Shown here: in pieces, positions 33,885 to 43,170 of the stretch
Numbering within the stretch: position 1 is the stretch's first letter
How the letters are laid out: every line of letters begins with the position of its first letter
Origin: JAJDZL01 sp965220665
Lineage (GTDB): Bacteria; Pseudomonadota; Gammaproteobacteria; Arenicellales; JAJDZL01
Reading direction: 5' to 3'
DNA length: 64,000 nucleotides
NCBI GenBank assembly: GCA_965220665.1
Contig: CBDCQQ010000004.1
Coordinates: 941,772-1,005,771 of the forward strand
Notes under the pieces: model-generated
The model's database searches: none
The model's input: the letters and a program-made list of their open reading frames with translations, nothing else
What the model was told of the DNA's origin: nothing
Translations under genes and position numbers: made by a program

Positions 33885-35633
33885 TTACACACGCAAATTT
33901 GTCAGTTGGGCGTATAAATGCGGGAGTACTTCCGGCATTGCGTTCAAGTGTGAGTAAATCGTATAGTTCCCTGTTCCAAAAAGATGATTAAGGTAGCGTG
34001 GGCCTTCCTGGTCAATCGTCATTCCAAAACAGACGATACCGTTTGCACGTTGCTCCATCAGTGCCCGGCGAGCGTCTTCCAGCGCATATTTTCCTTCATA
34101 ACGATCAGTCGGGTCATGCGGTTTTCCATCTGTCAGTATCAACAGCAGTTTTTGTCGGGTTTTTCTCTTCGCCAGCTTTGCACCGACATGACGGATTGGC
34201 GCACCGATTCGAGTGTAGTACTGAGGTTTAACTTCGAGAATGTTTTTCTGAATAGATGCATCATAAGGCTGATCGAAAGTCTTTATGCGGTCGCAACGCA
34301 CCCGCAGCCGACTGTCACTCGAAAAACTGTAGAGCGCAAATTCATCACCAACACAGTGCAGCACCTCGGCTAACACTGCCAATGACTGCTTAGCGATTTC
34401 AATCACTCGCACATTTCCGACTCTCGCCTGAGTCGATCGTGATGCGTCCATGAGTACTGCTACTGAAATATCGCGCTGCTGACGAATTCTTTCGCGATAG
34501 TATCTCGAATTCTGCACACCGCAGCCCTTTCTGTCACCAACATAACTGACAACCGCATCAATATCAATTTCTTCTCCCGATTCTAAAAATCGTTTCCAAC
34601 CAAGTTCCTGCTGGACCAGCATGTACTTTTTTCGGACTCTTTCAACCAGTGCGGTAAAGCGATAATCCAAATCCGCACTATAGCCTCCTTTTGGCGGCTG
34701 CTCCATCAGTCGACACCAGTTTCGCCGGTAAACCTGATCAAAACAATTCCACTCCGGATAGACAAAGTGATCCGGAATTGCCGCCAATCCCTCTATCTGT
34801 TCGATAATTTGATCGGCATCAAATCGACCTGTTTGGACCGACTCCAAATCCCCCAGCTCGGGTTGCGGATTCCGTTGCCGTTTGAGCCATCGTATTCGGA
34901 ATTTAGGTGCTCTGTTGCTACGATATGACCAGAGCGGTACGGGCAGGAATGGCACAGTTCGTCCGTGCCATGGTGTCTTGTCATTGCTACTCTCCCCTTC
35001 TCTGGCCCGTTCAACCAACTGGACTAGCGATTCTTCCTGACAAGGGTGCTCGCTGCCGAGTTCATAGCGAATTGCAGACTCTAGCACAAGAGCAGGATTG
35101 CGAGTCCCTGGTTTGGGGTCTGGGTAGGCCATTCTGCGCTGTTTCAACTCTTCAGTGCATAAGCGTTGATGCCGATTCTTGAGATTGGGAAACTCGTCAA
35201 GCAGTCGTTTTGTTGTCCGAATGCCTCGCAGCAGGTGCTGAATACCGGGGGGCAGTGTTGAAGACTTTGGATAAGGCTCATCGACCGCGAGCACTGCTGC
35301 CAGCCAGTAGTAAAGGTCTCGATTCAGATTACTGGATGAATATCGATTGATGCGTCGGGGAAGGTGAAGAGTTCCTCCGTCAACCCATGCCTGCAGGTCA
35401 ACTCCGCCATGTGAAGAGATGGTGGTCGCACTCTGTTCTTGTGGTGATTCAGCGACTTTACTTTTCAGGTCTCCGCCCAGGGCGTGAAAATACAAGCCCA
35501 GTCCAGTCGCAAGGTTTTTACTGACCACTGCGTGCTGCGGATGACGCAGTCGACCAGCTAAACCGAACAGCAGAGTGTACCAAATGACGGTCAGGCCATC
35601 AACAATATATATGTCACGCAACGAAGTAGGCAT
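33885..35633 (-). CDS. NorD/CbbO-like VWA-domain protein
   Basis: Large protein with a C-terminal von Willebrand A domain, partner of the MoxR-type ATPase upstream. The MIDAS metal site is visible in VLMDASRSTQARV (DxSxS) and LILTDGKPHDPTD (TDGxPxD). NorD and CbbO proteins act with NorQ or CbbQ to insert metal into nitric oxide reductase or to reactivate Rubisco. No norCB or cbb genes are near, so the target is unknown. GTG 35657 would give 590 aa; ATG 35633 gives 582 and less overlap with the ATPase gene, whose stop is at 35614. Confidence 0.82.
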   Translation of the reverse strand: MPTSLRDIYIVDGLTVIWYTLLFGLAGRLRHPQHAVVSKNLATGLGLYFHALGGDLKSKVAESPQEQSATTISSHGGVDLQAWVDGGTLHLPRRINRYSSSNLNRDLYYWLAAVLAVDEPYPKSSTLPPGIQHLLRGIRTTKRLLDEFPNLKNRHQRLCTEELKQRRMAYPDPKPGTRNPALVLESAIRYELGSEHPCQEESLVQLVERAREGESSNDKTPWHGRTVPFLPVPLWSYRSNRAPKFRIRWLKRQRNPQPELGDLESVQTGRFDADQIIEQIEGLAAIPDHFVYPEWNCFDQVYRRNWCRLMEQPPKGGYSADLDYRFTALVERVRKKYMLVQQELGWKRFLESGEEIDIDAVVSYVGDRKGCGVQNSRYYRERIRQQRDISVAVLMDASRSTQARVGNVRVIEIAKQSLAVLAEVLHCVGDEFALYSFSSDSRLRVRCDRIKTFDQPYDASIQKNILEVKPQYYTRIGAPIRHVGAKLAKRKTRQKLLLILTDGKPHDPTDRYEGKYALEDARRALMEQRANGIVCFGMTIDQEGPRYLNHLFGTGNYTIYSHLNAMPEVLPHLYAQLTNLRV

Positions 35634-36417
35634 CAATGATTTCCAACAAGCTCTCACGAATGATCAAATCGTCGGTCAGAGAATCTACGAGTGCGACCTC
35701 ACAAGCCCTGCGAGCAGGCAAGCCATCATGAATCAGATGCGCTGCGTGAACCAGTAGCCGCGTAGAAGCGGTTTCTTCAATATCGTGACCTTCAACCTCC
35801 CGAAGTTTTTGACCCAACGCAACAAGACTTTTCGCTGTTTTGGTATCAACATCGGTTTCAGCTACAACGATTTCGACTTCTTTTTTTGGGTCTGGGAAAT
35901 CGAACGTCATTGAAATAAAGCGCTGGCGAGTACTTTGTTTTAAATTCTTGAAGATATTTTGATATCCCGGATTGAACGAGACAACCAGCATGAATTCTGG
36001 TGGTGCGGCGACTACCTCTCCGGTACGGTCGAGATAGAGCGTACGACGGTCATCGCACAGCGGGTGCAAGACGACGGTTGTATCCTTGCGTGCTTCAACA
36101 ATTTCATCCAGGTAGCAGATACCCCCCTGACGTACAGCTTTAGTTAGTGGTCCATCCTGCCATATTGTTTCGTCATCTTTGATCAGATATCGACCCAAAA
36201 GGTCCGCTGCAGACAACTCATCGTGACATGCAACTGTAAATAGCGGACGTTCAAGCTTTGCAGCCATGTGTCTAACGAAGCGCGTCTTGCCGCAGCCTGT
36301 GGGACCTTTCAACAAGACCGCTAAACGCCGCCGATAGGCAGAGCGGAAGATGTCGGTCTCCTCATTCTGTGGGAGATAGAAGGGCAAATGCTTATCGTTC
36401 ATGAAAGACGACATCAA
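35614..36417 (-). CDS. NorQ/CbbQ-like MoxR-family AAA+ ATPase
   Basis: 267-aa AAA+ chaperone. Walker A is LLKGPTGCGKTRF near residue 36, Walker B is ICYLDEIVEARKD near 100, and sensor 1 lies in LVVSFNPGYQN. The CbbQ-type C-terminal domain follows (ETASTRLLVHAAHLI). It overlaps the NorD-like gene, forming the usual Q-D pair that remodels a metalloenzyme. Possible starts are 36417 (TTG), 36414 (ATG) and 36402 (ATG). It is divergent from the cupredoxin gene, with about 90-100 bases between for both promoters. Confidence 0.85.
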   Translation of the reverse strand: MMSSFMNDKHLPFYLPQNEETDIFRSAYRRRLAVLLKGPTGCGKTRFVRHMAAKLERPLFTVACHDELSAADLLGRYLIKDDETIWQDGPLTKAVRQGGICYLDEIVEARKDTTVVLHPLCDDRRTLYLDRTGEVVAAPPEFMLVVSFNPGYQNIFKNLKQSTRQRFISMTFDFPDPKKEVEIVVAETDVDTKTAKSLVALGQKLREVEGHDIEETASTRLLVHAAHLIHDGLPARRACEVALVDSLTDDLIIRESLLEIIDAYFVA

Positions 36418-36503
36418 CTCAGCGCTGCGGCCGAAACCAGAGTCGATTCTGTATACTTCAAACTATGCTCCTTTTTTGATTGCTCCGGGCCAACTCACAG
36501 ATT

Positions 36504-37256
36504 ATGTTCCGATTAATTTACCGTCTTATTGTTCAGAGAATCCAAGAATATAAGACAAAACGCACCGCGATAAAAAGACAAAAGATCAAGCGGCACTCGC
36601 GCGAATCAGGCGTTAATCGCAGATACTGGGTGTTTGTCGGTGTATTTTGCATTATCTGTGGAACTGCTATTGCATTCTCCTTACACAGACACTTCAATTT
36701 GGCAAGGCTGTATGTCGATCACAAGACTGCGCAATTGAAATTGAACGTTGACTCAGTCGACACACCACCTTTGGTGATTTATCTGGAGCAATGGCCACCA
36801 CCTTTGACGCCTGTTCCAGAAAATGACAGTGTGAGTCGTATAGTGATTCAAGATAGTAAATTTGTTCCCAGCTTTCAATTGGTCACAGCCGGCAGCACCG
36901 TTGAAATCATTAATGAAGACTCAATCCTTCACAATACACACATCGACGACGGAAAAAATACGGTGTTTAACGTTGCAACACCACTCAAAAGTGTGACTGT
37001 TCGAAAGACACTCACTTCAACAGGCGTCTTGAATGTACGCTGCGACTTGCATCCGGGGATGTACAGCTGGATATTCGTGCCGCCAGCGCCTCAATATGCG
37101 GTTCTTCAGGAACCTGATCTGATTCACTGGACCAATATTCCCGCTGGAACTTATCGGTTGGTTTCGTGGCAGCCAGAACAAATCCCTCAACAGCGGACCA
37201 TAACCCTGTCTTCAGGCAAGCAATACACCCTACAGCACCGCCTACAGAATCAGTAA
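36504..37256 (+). CDS. membrane-anchored cupredoxin-domain protein
   Basis: About 250 aa with one N-terminal membrane span (VFVGVFCIICGTAIAFSL) preceded by a very basic cytoplasmic tail (KTKRTAIKRQKIKRH). The outer part has a plastocyanin-like fold with all four type I copper ligands: His in SILHNTHID, then Cys, His and Met in VRCDLHPGMYSW. The end (PAGTYRLVSWQPE) resembles carboxypeptidase regulatory-like modules. It may carry electrons or copper on the periplasmic face. Divergence from the NorQ/NorD pair suggests a link with metalloenzyme assembly, by inference. ATG 36504 was preferred over TTG 36480. Confidence 0.78.
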   Translation: MFRLIYRLIVQRIQEYKTKRTAIKRQKIKRHSRESGVNRRYWVFVGVFCIICGTAIAFSLHRHFNLARLYVDHKTAQLKLNVDSVDTPPLVIYLEQWPPPLTPVPENDSVSRIVIQDSKFVPSFQLVTAGSTVEIINEDSILHNTHIDDGKNTVFNVATPLKSVTVRKTLTSTGVLNVRCDLHPGMYSWIFVPPAPQYAVLQEPDLIHWTNIPAGTYRLVSWQPEQIPQQRTITLSSGKQYTLQHRLQNQ

Positions 37257-37446
37257 TCTTGTCAATAGAATCCTGATCCACCTTGCGTCGGAACCGTGAA
37301 TTGATCTCACTGTCAAAGTGTTGGATTGGAAGGTCATTATGAAATGAATTTACCCATACAATCAATTATCATTTGACGAATTCCTGATGTGAATTCATCG
37401 GGGTTAGATACTGAATTTCAATCGACAATCTTCTAGGAGGTACTAC

Positions 37447-39084
37447 ATGAGTCGTGATGAACATCGACACATACCTACTCTAAAGCGAGAACTAGCGGAA
37501 GGAAAAATTACCCGACGTGATTTTCTGCGCTATTCGAGCTTGCTTGGGTTGTCGGCAGCTGCTGCATACAAGTTTGCTGGCGACATCACAGGCGTTAAAT
37601 TTATTCCCACCGCGCGGGCGGATATGCCGAAAGGCGGTACCCTTCGAGTTTCCATGCGGTGTCCAACTATTGCTGACCCCCACATTTTTCAATGGGTGTA
37701 CGATTCAAACATCACTCGCCAGGTGGTTGAATATCTGACTCTTACCGGACACGACAATGTGACTCGTCCTGGACTGTTGGAAGGTTGGGAAGCCAGTGAT
37801 GATTTGATGACTTGGACTCTCAGAATTCGTCCAGAGTTGAAATGGCACAATGGTCGAGACTTTGTTGCCGAAGATGTTGCCTGGAACCTGAACCGAGTTC
37901 TTGACCCGAATACCGGTTCATCTGTACTGGGTCTTATGAAGGGCTACATGATGAATGATGCTGGCGATGGACTTTGGGACGCAAACGCCATTGAAGTCGT
38001 CGACGGAAAGACAGTTCAACTGAACATCAAGGTTCCACAAATTGCTGTACCTGAACATCTGTTCCACTATCCACTGCCAATGATCGATCCGGAAGAAAAC
38101 GGTGTATTTGGCGTGGGTTCCAACGGAAATGGTGCGTTTGAACTGGTTGAATATGTTCAGAATGGAAAGGCAGTACTTACCGCACGTGATGACTATTACG
38201 GCGATGGCCCCTACCTGGATCGAATTGAATTTGTTGATTTGGGAGACGATCCTTCCGCAACACTTTCAGCTCTGTCTTCGGGTCAGGTTCACGGATCCTA
38301 TGAAGGTACCATTGCACAGATTGACATCTACCGCGGTATGCCCGGCGTGAGCGTACACGAAGCAACAACGGCAAAAACGGGTGTTGCACGTGGACAGGTT
38401 GATCAGGCTCCTTTTGATGATCCAAGAGTACGTCGTGCGATGCGAGTGGCTATTGATCCACCTCGCTGCCTCGAGTTGGCCCATGCAAATTCAGGCGCAC
38501 CAGGCGAACATCATCACGTTTGCCCGGTCCATCCTGATTATGCTGTCCTACCTGCGATTCAAAGGGATCCTGAAGCTGCAAAGGCTTTGCTTGCTGAAGC
38601 TGGCCATGCGGATGGAATCGACGTTGAAATCGCATGTAAAGGCGACCCGCCTTGGGAACTTGCAGCCGTGCAAACCATGGTTGAGCAGTGGAAAGAAGCA
38701 GATATCCGAGTTAATATCAATCTGCTTCCATCAGCTGACTTCTGGGATGTTTGGGACAAGGTACCATTTGGCTTTACTTCATGGACCCATCGTCCGCTTG
38801 GTTTCATGGTTCTTGGTTTGGCTTATCGAACTGGTGTACCTTGGAATGAGTCTCGCTACGCCAATCCAGAGTTCGACGCACTCTTGACACAGGCTGAAGG
38901 AACACTGGATCTTGAGGCACGTAGAGAGCTGATCAGGCAACTTGAAGTCATCATGCAAGAGGATGGGCCCATCACGCAACCGCTGTGGCGATCTGTCTAC
39001 TCTGCATGGAGTGATAAGGTGCTCAATTTTGCGCATCACCCAACCAGTTACATTTTCGGTAACACGCTGGGACTCAACGCTTAG
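37447..39084 (+). CDS. peptide/nickel-type ABC transporter substrate-binding protein (Tat signal)
   Basis: 545-aa family 5 (DppA/OppA-like) binding protein. A Tat signal is visible: ITRRDFLRYSSLLGLSAAAA. The SBP_bac_5 domain begins at PKGGTLRVSMR and includes LEGWEASDDLMTWTLRIRP and WHNGRDFVAEDVAWNLNRV. The start has a perfect AGGAGG site 8 bases upstream. The gene is convergent with a permease/ATPase set lacking its own binding protein (39148-43087) and may serve that set. A strong shared terminator separates them. Confidence 0.92.
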   Translation: MSRDEHRHIPTLKRELAEGKITRRDFLRYSSLLGLSAAAAYKFAGDITGVKFIPTARADMPKGGTLRVSMRCPTIADPHIFQWVYDSNITRQVVEYLTLTGHDNVTRPGLLEGWEASDDLMTWTLRIRPELKWHNGRDFVAEDVAWNLNRVLDPNTGSSVLGLMKGYMMNDAGDGLWDANAIEVVDGKTVQLNIKVPQIAVPEHLFHYPLPMIDPEENGVFGVGSNGNGAFELVEYVQNGKAVLTARDDYYGDGPYLDRIEFVDLGDDPSATLSALSSGQVHGSYEGTIAQIDIYRGMPGVSVHEATTAKTGVARGQVDQAPFDDPRVRRAMRVAIDPPRCLELAHANSGAPGEHHHVCPVHPDYAVLPAIQRDPEAAKALLAEAGHADGIDVEIACKGDPPWELAAVQTMVEQWKEADIRVNINLLPSADFWDVWDKVPFGFTSWTHRPLGFMVLGLAYRTGVPWNESRYANPEFDALLTQAEGTLDLEARRELIRQLEVIMQEDGPITQPLWRSVYSAWSDKVLNFAHHPTSYIFGNTLGLNA

Positions 39085-39097
39085 CTAACCATTCCTG

Positions 39098-39130
39098 AAA
39101 AAAGGCCTTCCAGATGGAAGGCCTTTTTTT
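39098..39130. terminator. bidirectional rho-independent terminator
   Basis: Stem AAAAAAGGCCTTCC / GGAAGGCCTTTTTTT around a 4-base loop AGAT, with T-runs in both directions. It lies between the convergent binding-protein gene (plus) and the ATPase gene (minus) and should terminate both. Confidence 0.92.
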
Positions 39131-39147
39131 GAAAATGTAGCTGACTG

Positions 39148-41241
39148 TTATGCGACAGCGGCGGCTGGCGCTTCAATCACGGGTTCAACCTGTCTCAATT
39201 CATCAAGCGGTATGTGGCAGGCAATATGATGATTCTCAGAATCTGACTGAACCGGTGGTCGTTCCTCTTCACAAATCTTTCCAATCTTTCGCGGACAACG
39301 AGTCTCGAATGGACAGCCTATCGGTGGATTGAGCACACTGGGCAAATTGCCTTCCAGCACAATTTCCCGCTTAGAAACTTCCGGGTCTGCAATGGGTACA
39401 GCGGACAATAGAGCTTCAGTGTAGGGATGGTATGGTGGTTGAAATACTTCTCTGGTTAATCCCTGCTCCATGACCTGTCCAAGATACATCACCAAAATGC
39501 GATCGGATAAATAGCGAACAATGCTTAAATCATGACTGATAAACAGAAGGGTCATCTTCCGTTCACGCTGCAAATCCATCAGCAGTTCAGTAATCGCCGC
39601 AGCAACCGAAACATCCAACGCGGAAACCGGCTCATCCGCAATGATCATTGACGGCCGGCCGGCAAAGGCACGCGCAATACCAATTCTCTGTTTCTGTCCG
39701 CCCGACAACTGGCGCGGACGACGGTAGTAGAAATCCCGTGGCAGTTTAACAATGTCGAGTAGCGACATCACCATATCTCGAACCTTCTGCCGATTACTCT
39801 CAACACCAAACTTCGTAATGGCGCGACCGATCTGTTGCCCAACTGTATGGCTTGGATTCAGCGTATCGCTAGGATTTTGGAAAACCATCTGCATTGAAGC
39901 CAGCTGGGAATTTGAGCGCGAGTGTACGGAAACATCATGAATCGGTTCACCATTCAGAAAAATTTCACCGCCAGTCGCGGTTTCAAGACCCAGCAGCACT
40001 TTCGCCAAAGTCGATTTACCACAACCCGACTCCCCGACAATTGCCAGTGTCTCAGATTCATGTGCCTCAAAATCAATTTTTTCATTTGCCTTGACTAGTT
40101 TGACGCTGGTCCCGCTCATCACCGCCTTGAGTGATCGATCATGCATGGAGTAATATTTTTGCATGTCGATTACCTTGAGCACCTCGTGACCAATTCCAGC
40201 CGCTTCTTTGGACTGATCACCATCGGCTCGGATTTGCTCAATTTCAGTCCAACGCAGGCAGCGCACGCGATGTTTCCCATCGACGTCGTCGCCAACATCT
40301 TCCATCTGAATATTGTCCTGATCACAAACGCCAGTAGCAAAATGATCACATCGTGGAGCAAAATTGCAGCCCTTTGGTCGCTCATGAGGTAACGGCAGTT
40401 GTCCGCGTATCGGCGTCAGTGGTGCCGCAGTCTTATCCGCTGTCGGCAATGCAATACAGCCGAATAGTCCATGGGTGTATGGATGTCGAGGCGACTTAAA
40501 TAGTGGCTTAATGCGTCCTTCTTCGACAACCTCGCCAGAGTACATGACAAAGACCCGATCGCAAGTTTCAAGAATTAAACCCAGATTGTGGGAGATGTAA
40601 ATTTGTGAGGTACCAAATTTCTCACTGATATTAGCAATTAACTTAACGATTCCGGCCTCAACTGTTACGTCCAGCGCAGTCGTGGGTTCATCAAGCAACA
40701 GCAGGTCCGGATTCGACAACAACCCCATTGCAATCACAACCCGCTGCTGTTGGCCACCAGAAAGCTGATGCGGATATGAGGCTAATACTCGGTCAGGGTC
40801 TGGAATATTAACATCAGTCAGAATTTGTCGAGCTCTTTCATGCGCCTCCTTATCATCTATTTGTTCATGCGCCAGCGGAACTTCCATCAACTGCTGATCG
40901 ATGCGCATGCTTGGATTCAGCGCAGAAAACGGTTCCTGGTAGATCATGGAGATCTCTTTGCCGCGAATCTGCCTCAATTCTTCCTCACTCAGTTTTGTCA
41001 GATCGCGACCCTTGAACTCAATCGTTCCGCTCTTGACTGCACCGTTATGGCCCATGTATTGCATAATCGCCATCGCAACGGTTGACTTACCACAGCCTGA
41101 TTCTCCAACCAACCCAATCGTTTCGCCACGTTTCACTTCTAGTGAAAAATCAACAACAGCCGGAATCTCTCCAGCGCGTGTGTAATATGAAATATCCAGG
41201 TTTTGGATATTCAATACGACTTCGTTCGATTGCTCAGCCAT
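39148..41241 (-). CDS. fused dual ATP-binding protein of a peptide ABC transporter (DppD-DppF type), second set
   Basis: 697-aa fusion of two OppD/OppF-type ATPases that power peptide uptake. The first half has GLVGESGCGKST, LSGGQQQR, LLLLDEPTTALD and an oligopeptide C-terminal cysteine segment (NFAPRCDHFATGVCDQ). The second half repeats GESGCGKST, LSGGQKQR, MIIADEPVSALD and CPFETRCPRKIGKICEEE. The start is ATG 41241, two bases from the stop of the permease upstream. It is last in the run of transporter genes transcribed from about 48300 downward. Confidence 0.93.
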   Translation of the reverse strand: MAEQSNEVVLNIQNLDISYYTRAGEIPAVVDFSLEVKRGETIGLVGESGCGKSTVAMAIMQYMGHNGAVKSGTIEFKGRDLTKLSEEELRQIRGKEISMIYQEPFSALNPSMRIDQQLMEVPLAHEQIDDKEAHERARQILTDVNIPDPDRVLASYPHQLSGGQQQRVVIAMGLLSNPDLLLLDEPTTALDVTVEAGIVKLIANISEKFGTSQIYISHNLGLILETCDRVFVMYSGEVVEEGRIKPLFKSPRHPYTHGLFGCIALPTADKTAAPLTPIRGQLPLPHERPKGCNFAPRCDHFATGVCDQDNIQMEDVGDDVDGKHRVRCLRWTEIEQIRADGDQSKEAAGIGHEVLKVIDMQKYYSMHDRSLKAVMSGTSVKLVKANEKIDFEAHESETLAIVGESGCGKSTLAKVLLGLETATGGEIFLNGEPIHDVSVHSRSNSQLASMQMVFQNPSDTLNPSHTVGQQIGRAITKFGVESNRQKVRDMVMSLLDIVKLPRDFYYRRPRQLSGGQKQRIGIARAFAGRPSMIIADEPVSALDVSVAAAITELLMDLQRERKMTLLFISHDLSIVRYLSDRILVMYLGQVMEQGLTREVFQPPYHPYTEALLSAVPIADPEVSKREIVLEGNLPSVLNPPIGCPFETRCPRKIGKICEEERPPVQSDSENHHIACHIPLDELRQVEPVIEAPAAAVA

Positions 41242-41243
41242 CG

Positions 41244-42140
41244 TCAGTCTCGCAGTGAAATATCTCGCATACCGTCAGCCAGGAGATTGAATCCCAAAAT
41301 CAATGTTGAAATGGCAATGCAGGGAATGACTGTCATATGCGGGAAGATCAACGCCATTTGTCGGGTTTCGTTTATCATGCCACCCCAATCCGGGTCGGGT
41401 GGCGGTAGCCCGAGTCCCAAGAAGCCCAACACACCGATATTAATGATGACATATCCCATACGGAGACAGGCATCAACAATTAAGGGACCACGTGCGTTGG
41501 GTAGAATCTCGACTATCATGATACGCCAGGCTGATTCGCCGCGAGTCTGCGCTGCCGCAACATAGTCTCTATTTCGAAGATCAAGAACCAAACCACGCAC
41601 AATACGCATAATCCCGGGTCCACTAGCGAAAACGATTGCAATGACGATGTTCAAGCCAGAAGCACCAACCGTCGAAATGATGATGATGTATAGCACAAGT
41701 ACGGGAAACGAAAGAATCATGTCTCCGATACGAGACAAAACATCATCAATCCAGCCACGGTAGTACCCGGCAACCAGCCCCATCAATATTCCAAGCACAT
41801 AAGCACAAAACGTTGCAAGAGGCGCATAGAACAGAACTGTTCGAGACCCCCAGATAATTCTCGACAGGATATCTCTCCCAATATGATCTGTGCCCAGCCA
41901 GAATGTACCGCCATCCGGATTCACAGCACCTGGTTTCATAAAGGGGACCAGCGTTGCATTTGGCTCAAAGGGCGAAATTAACGGAGCGAATATCGCAACA
42001 AGTACCCAGAATGAAACCAAGAACGCTCCAACCATCCCGGCCGGGCTCTCGCGCAGCAGCCCAATCATCATGAAGATTCGGCGCAATCCACTAACCGGAT
42101 TTTTTGTTTCAGTTGCTGTGTTAATTGTGGCTTCAGACAT
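41244..42140 (-). CDS. peptide ABC transporter permease (DppC-like), second set
   Basis: About 298-aa inner-membrane permease with an N-terminal OppC-type segment (LRESPAGMVGAFLVSFWVLV). The extracytoplasmic motif FWLGTDHIGRDILSRIIWG is typical of DppC. The EAA loop is AAQTRGESAWRIMIVEILPN, and the end has GLGLPPPDPDWGGMI. The open frame reaches TTG 42158, overlapping the DppB-like stop; ATG 42140 is a more natural start. It is coupled to the ATPase downstream. Confidence 0.9.
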   Translation of the reverse strand: MSEATINTATETKNPVSGLRRIFMMIGLLRESPAGMVGAFLVSFWVLVAIFAPLISPFEPNATLVPFMKPGAVNPDGGTFWLGTDHIGRDILSRIIWGSRTVLFYAPLATFCAYVLGILMGLVAGYYRGWIDDVLSRIGDMILSFPVLVLYIIIISTVGASGLNIVIAIVFASGPGIMRIVRGLVLDLRNRDYVAAAQTRGESAWRIMIVEILPNARGPLIVDACLRMGYVIINIGVLGFLGLGLPPPDPDWGGMINETRQMALIFPHMTVIPCIAISTLILGFNLLADGMRDISLRD

Positions 42141-42154
42141 CTTGTGCTGCTCGA

Positions 42155-43087
42155 TCAACTAAATCGAATTCTAGGATTCAGCAGTGTGTATGCAATATCG
42201 GAAAATACCTGCGTCATCACCACCACAAAAACAGCGACCATCGTACACGCTTCAATCATGTAAATATCCTGTCGCAGTGCGGCTTCCAGCAGCAGTGCCC
42301 CAAATCCTTTGTAAGCATAGAAAAACTCCACTACGATGACACCGGAAAGCAACCAATTGATTTGCAGCATTAATACCGTAAACGGAGCAATGAGTGCATT
42401 TCTGAGCGCATGTTTGAGAATCACCCGTCTGTAAGGGAGTCCCTTAAGTACAGCTGTTCGTACGTAGTGAGTAGTCATCACTTCGGCCATGGATGCCCGA
42501 GTCATTCGAGTGACGTAGCCAAAGTCATAGACGAGAAGAACCAGCACAGGCAATACCAGTTGCTTCCAGTCAAATCCCTCGAACATACTGCTGGTACCCG
42601 GCAGCCACTGCAAGGAAAAAACAAATAAGCCAGAGAAAAACACCGTGCTTGCGAATTCGGGAACCGATGTAGTCAGAATACTGACGACGGAAATCGTCCG
42701 ATCAAGCTTGGAACCTTCACGCATACCAGAAAGAATGCCAAGCACCAGCGAGACAGGAACCAGGAAAACAAAAACCCAAAAGGCAAGAATTGTCGTATTC
42801 CAGAGCCTCGGCCAAAGAACCTCAGAAACCGGAATTTTGTAGATCGTTGAGGTTCCAAAATCACCGGTGATGAAATTTCCCAACCAAATGATATAGCGCT
42901 TATAGACTGGCTCGTAATAACCGTTTCTTTCCAGCCAGATCTGCCGCTGCTCCTCAGTACTGAATTGGCCTAGTACTTTGATAGCAATCGTGTCAACATC
43001 AATTTCCAAAAGCAGAAACAGAATCAGAGATACTGCAAACATCGTAAGCAGCATCATCAACAAGCGCTTGACAATTAGAATCGCCAT
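42155..43087 (-). CDS. peptide ABC transporter permease (DppB-like), second set
   Basis: 310-aa permease with the OppB/DppB N-terminal span (IVKRLLMMLLTMFAVSLILF). The periplasmic segment holds ERNGYYEPVYKRYIIWLGN, and the EAA loop is RTAVLKGLPYRRVILKHALR. It pairs with the DppC-like gene that follows. An 83-base gap separates it from the ATPase gene of the first set. This set has no binding protein upstream; the convergent gene at 37447 is the candidate. Confidence 0.9.
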   Translation of the reverse strand: MAILIVKRLLMMLLTMFAVSLILFLLLEIDVDTIAIKVLGQFSTEEQRQIWLERNGYYEPVYKRYIIWLGNFITGDFGTSTIYKIPVSEVLWPRLWNTTILAFWVFVFLVPVSLVLGILSGMREGSKLDRTISVVSILTTSVPEFASTVFFSGLFVFSLQWLPGTSSMFEGFDWKQLVLPVLVLLVYDFGYVTRMTRASMAEVMTTHYVRTAVLKGLPYRRVILKHALRNALIAPFTVLMLQINWLLSGVIVVEFFYAYKGFGALLLEAALRQDIYMIEACTMVAVFVVVMTQVFSDIAYTLLNPRIRFS

Positions 43088-43170
43088 TACTTCTCTGCTT
43101 TCAAATTAGCGCATTCTTTTATGCACCGGCTTGACAGACATTGATTAATTGGGAATATTCTCTTGCCTTG

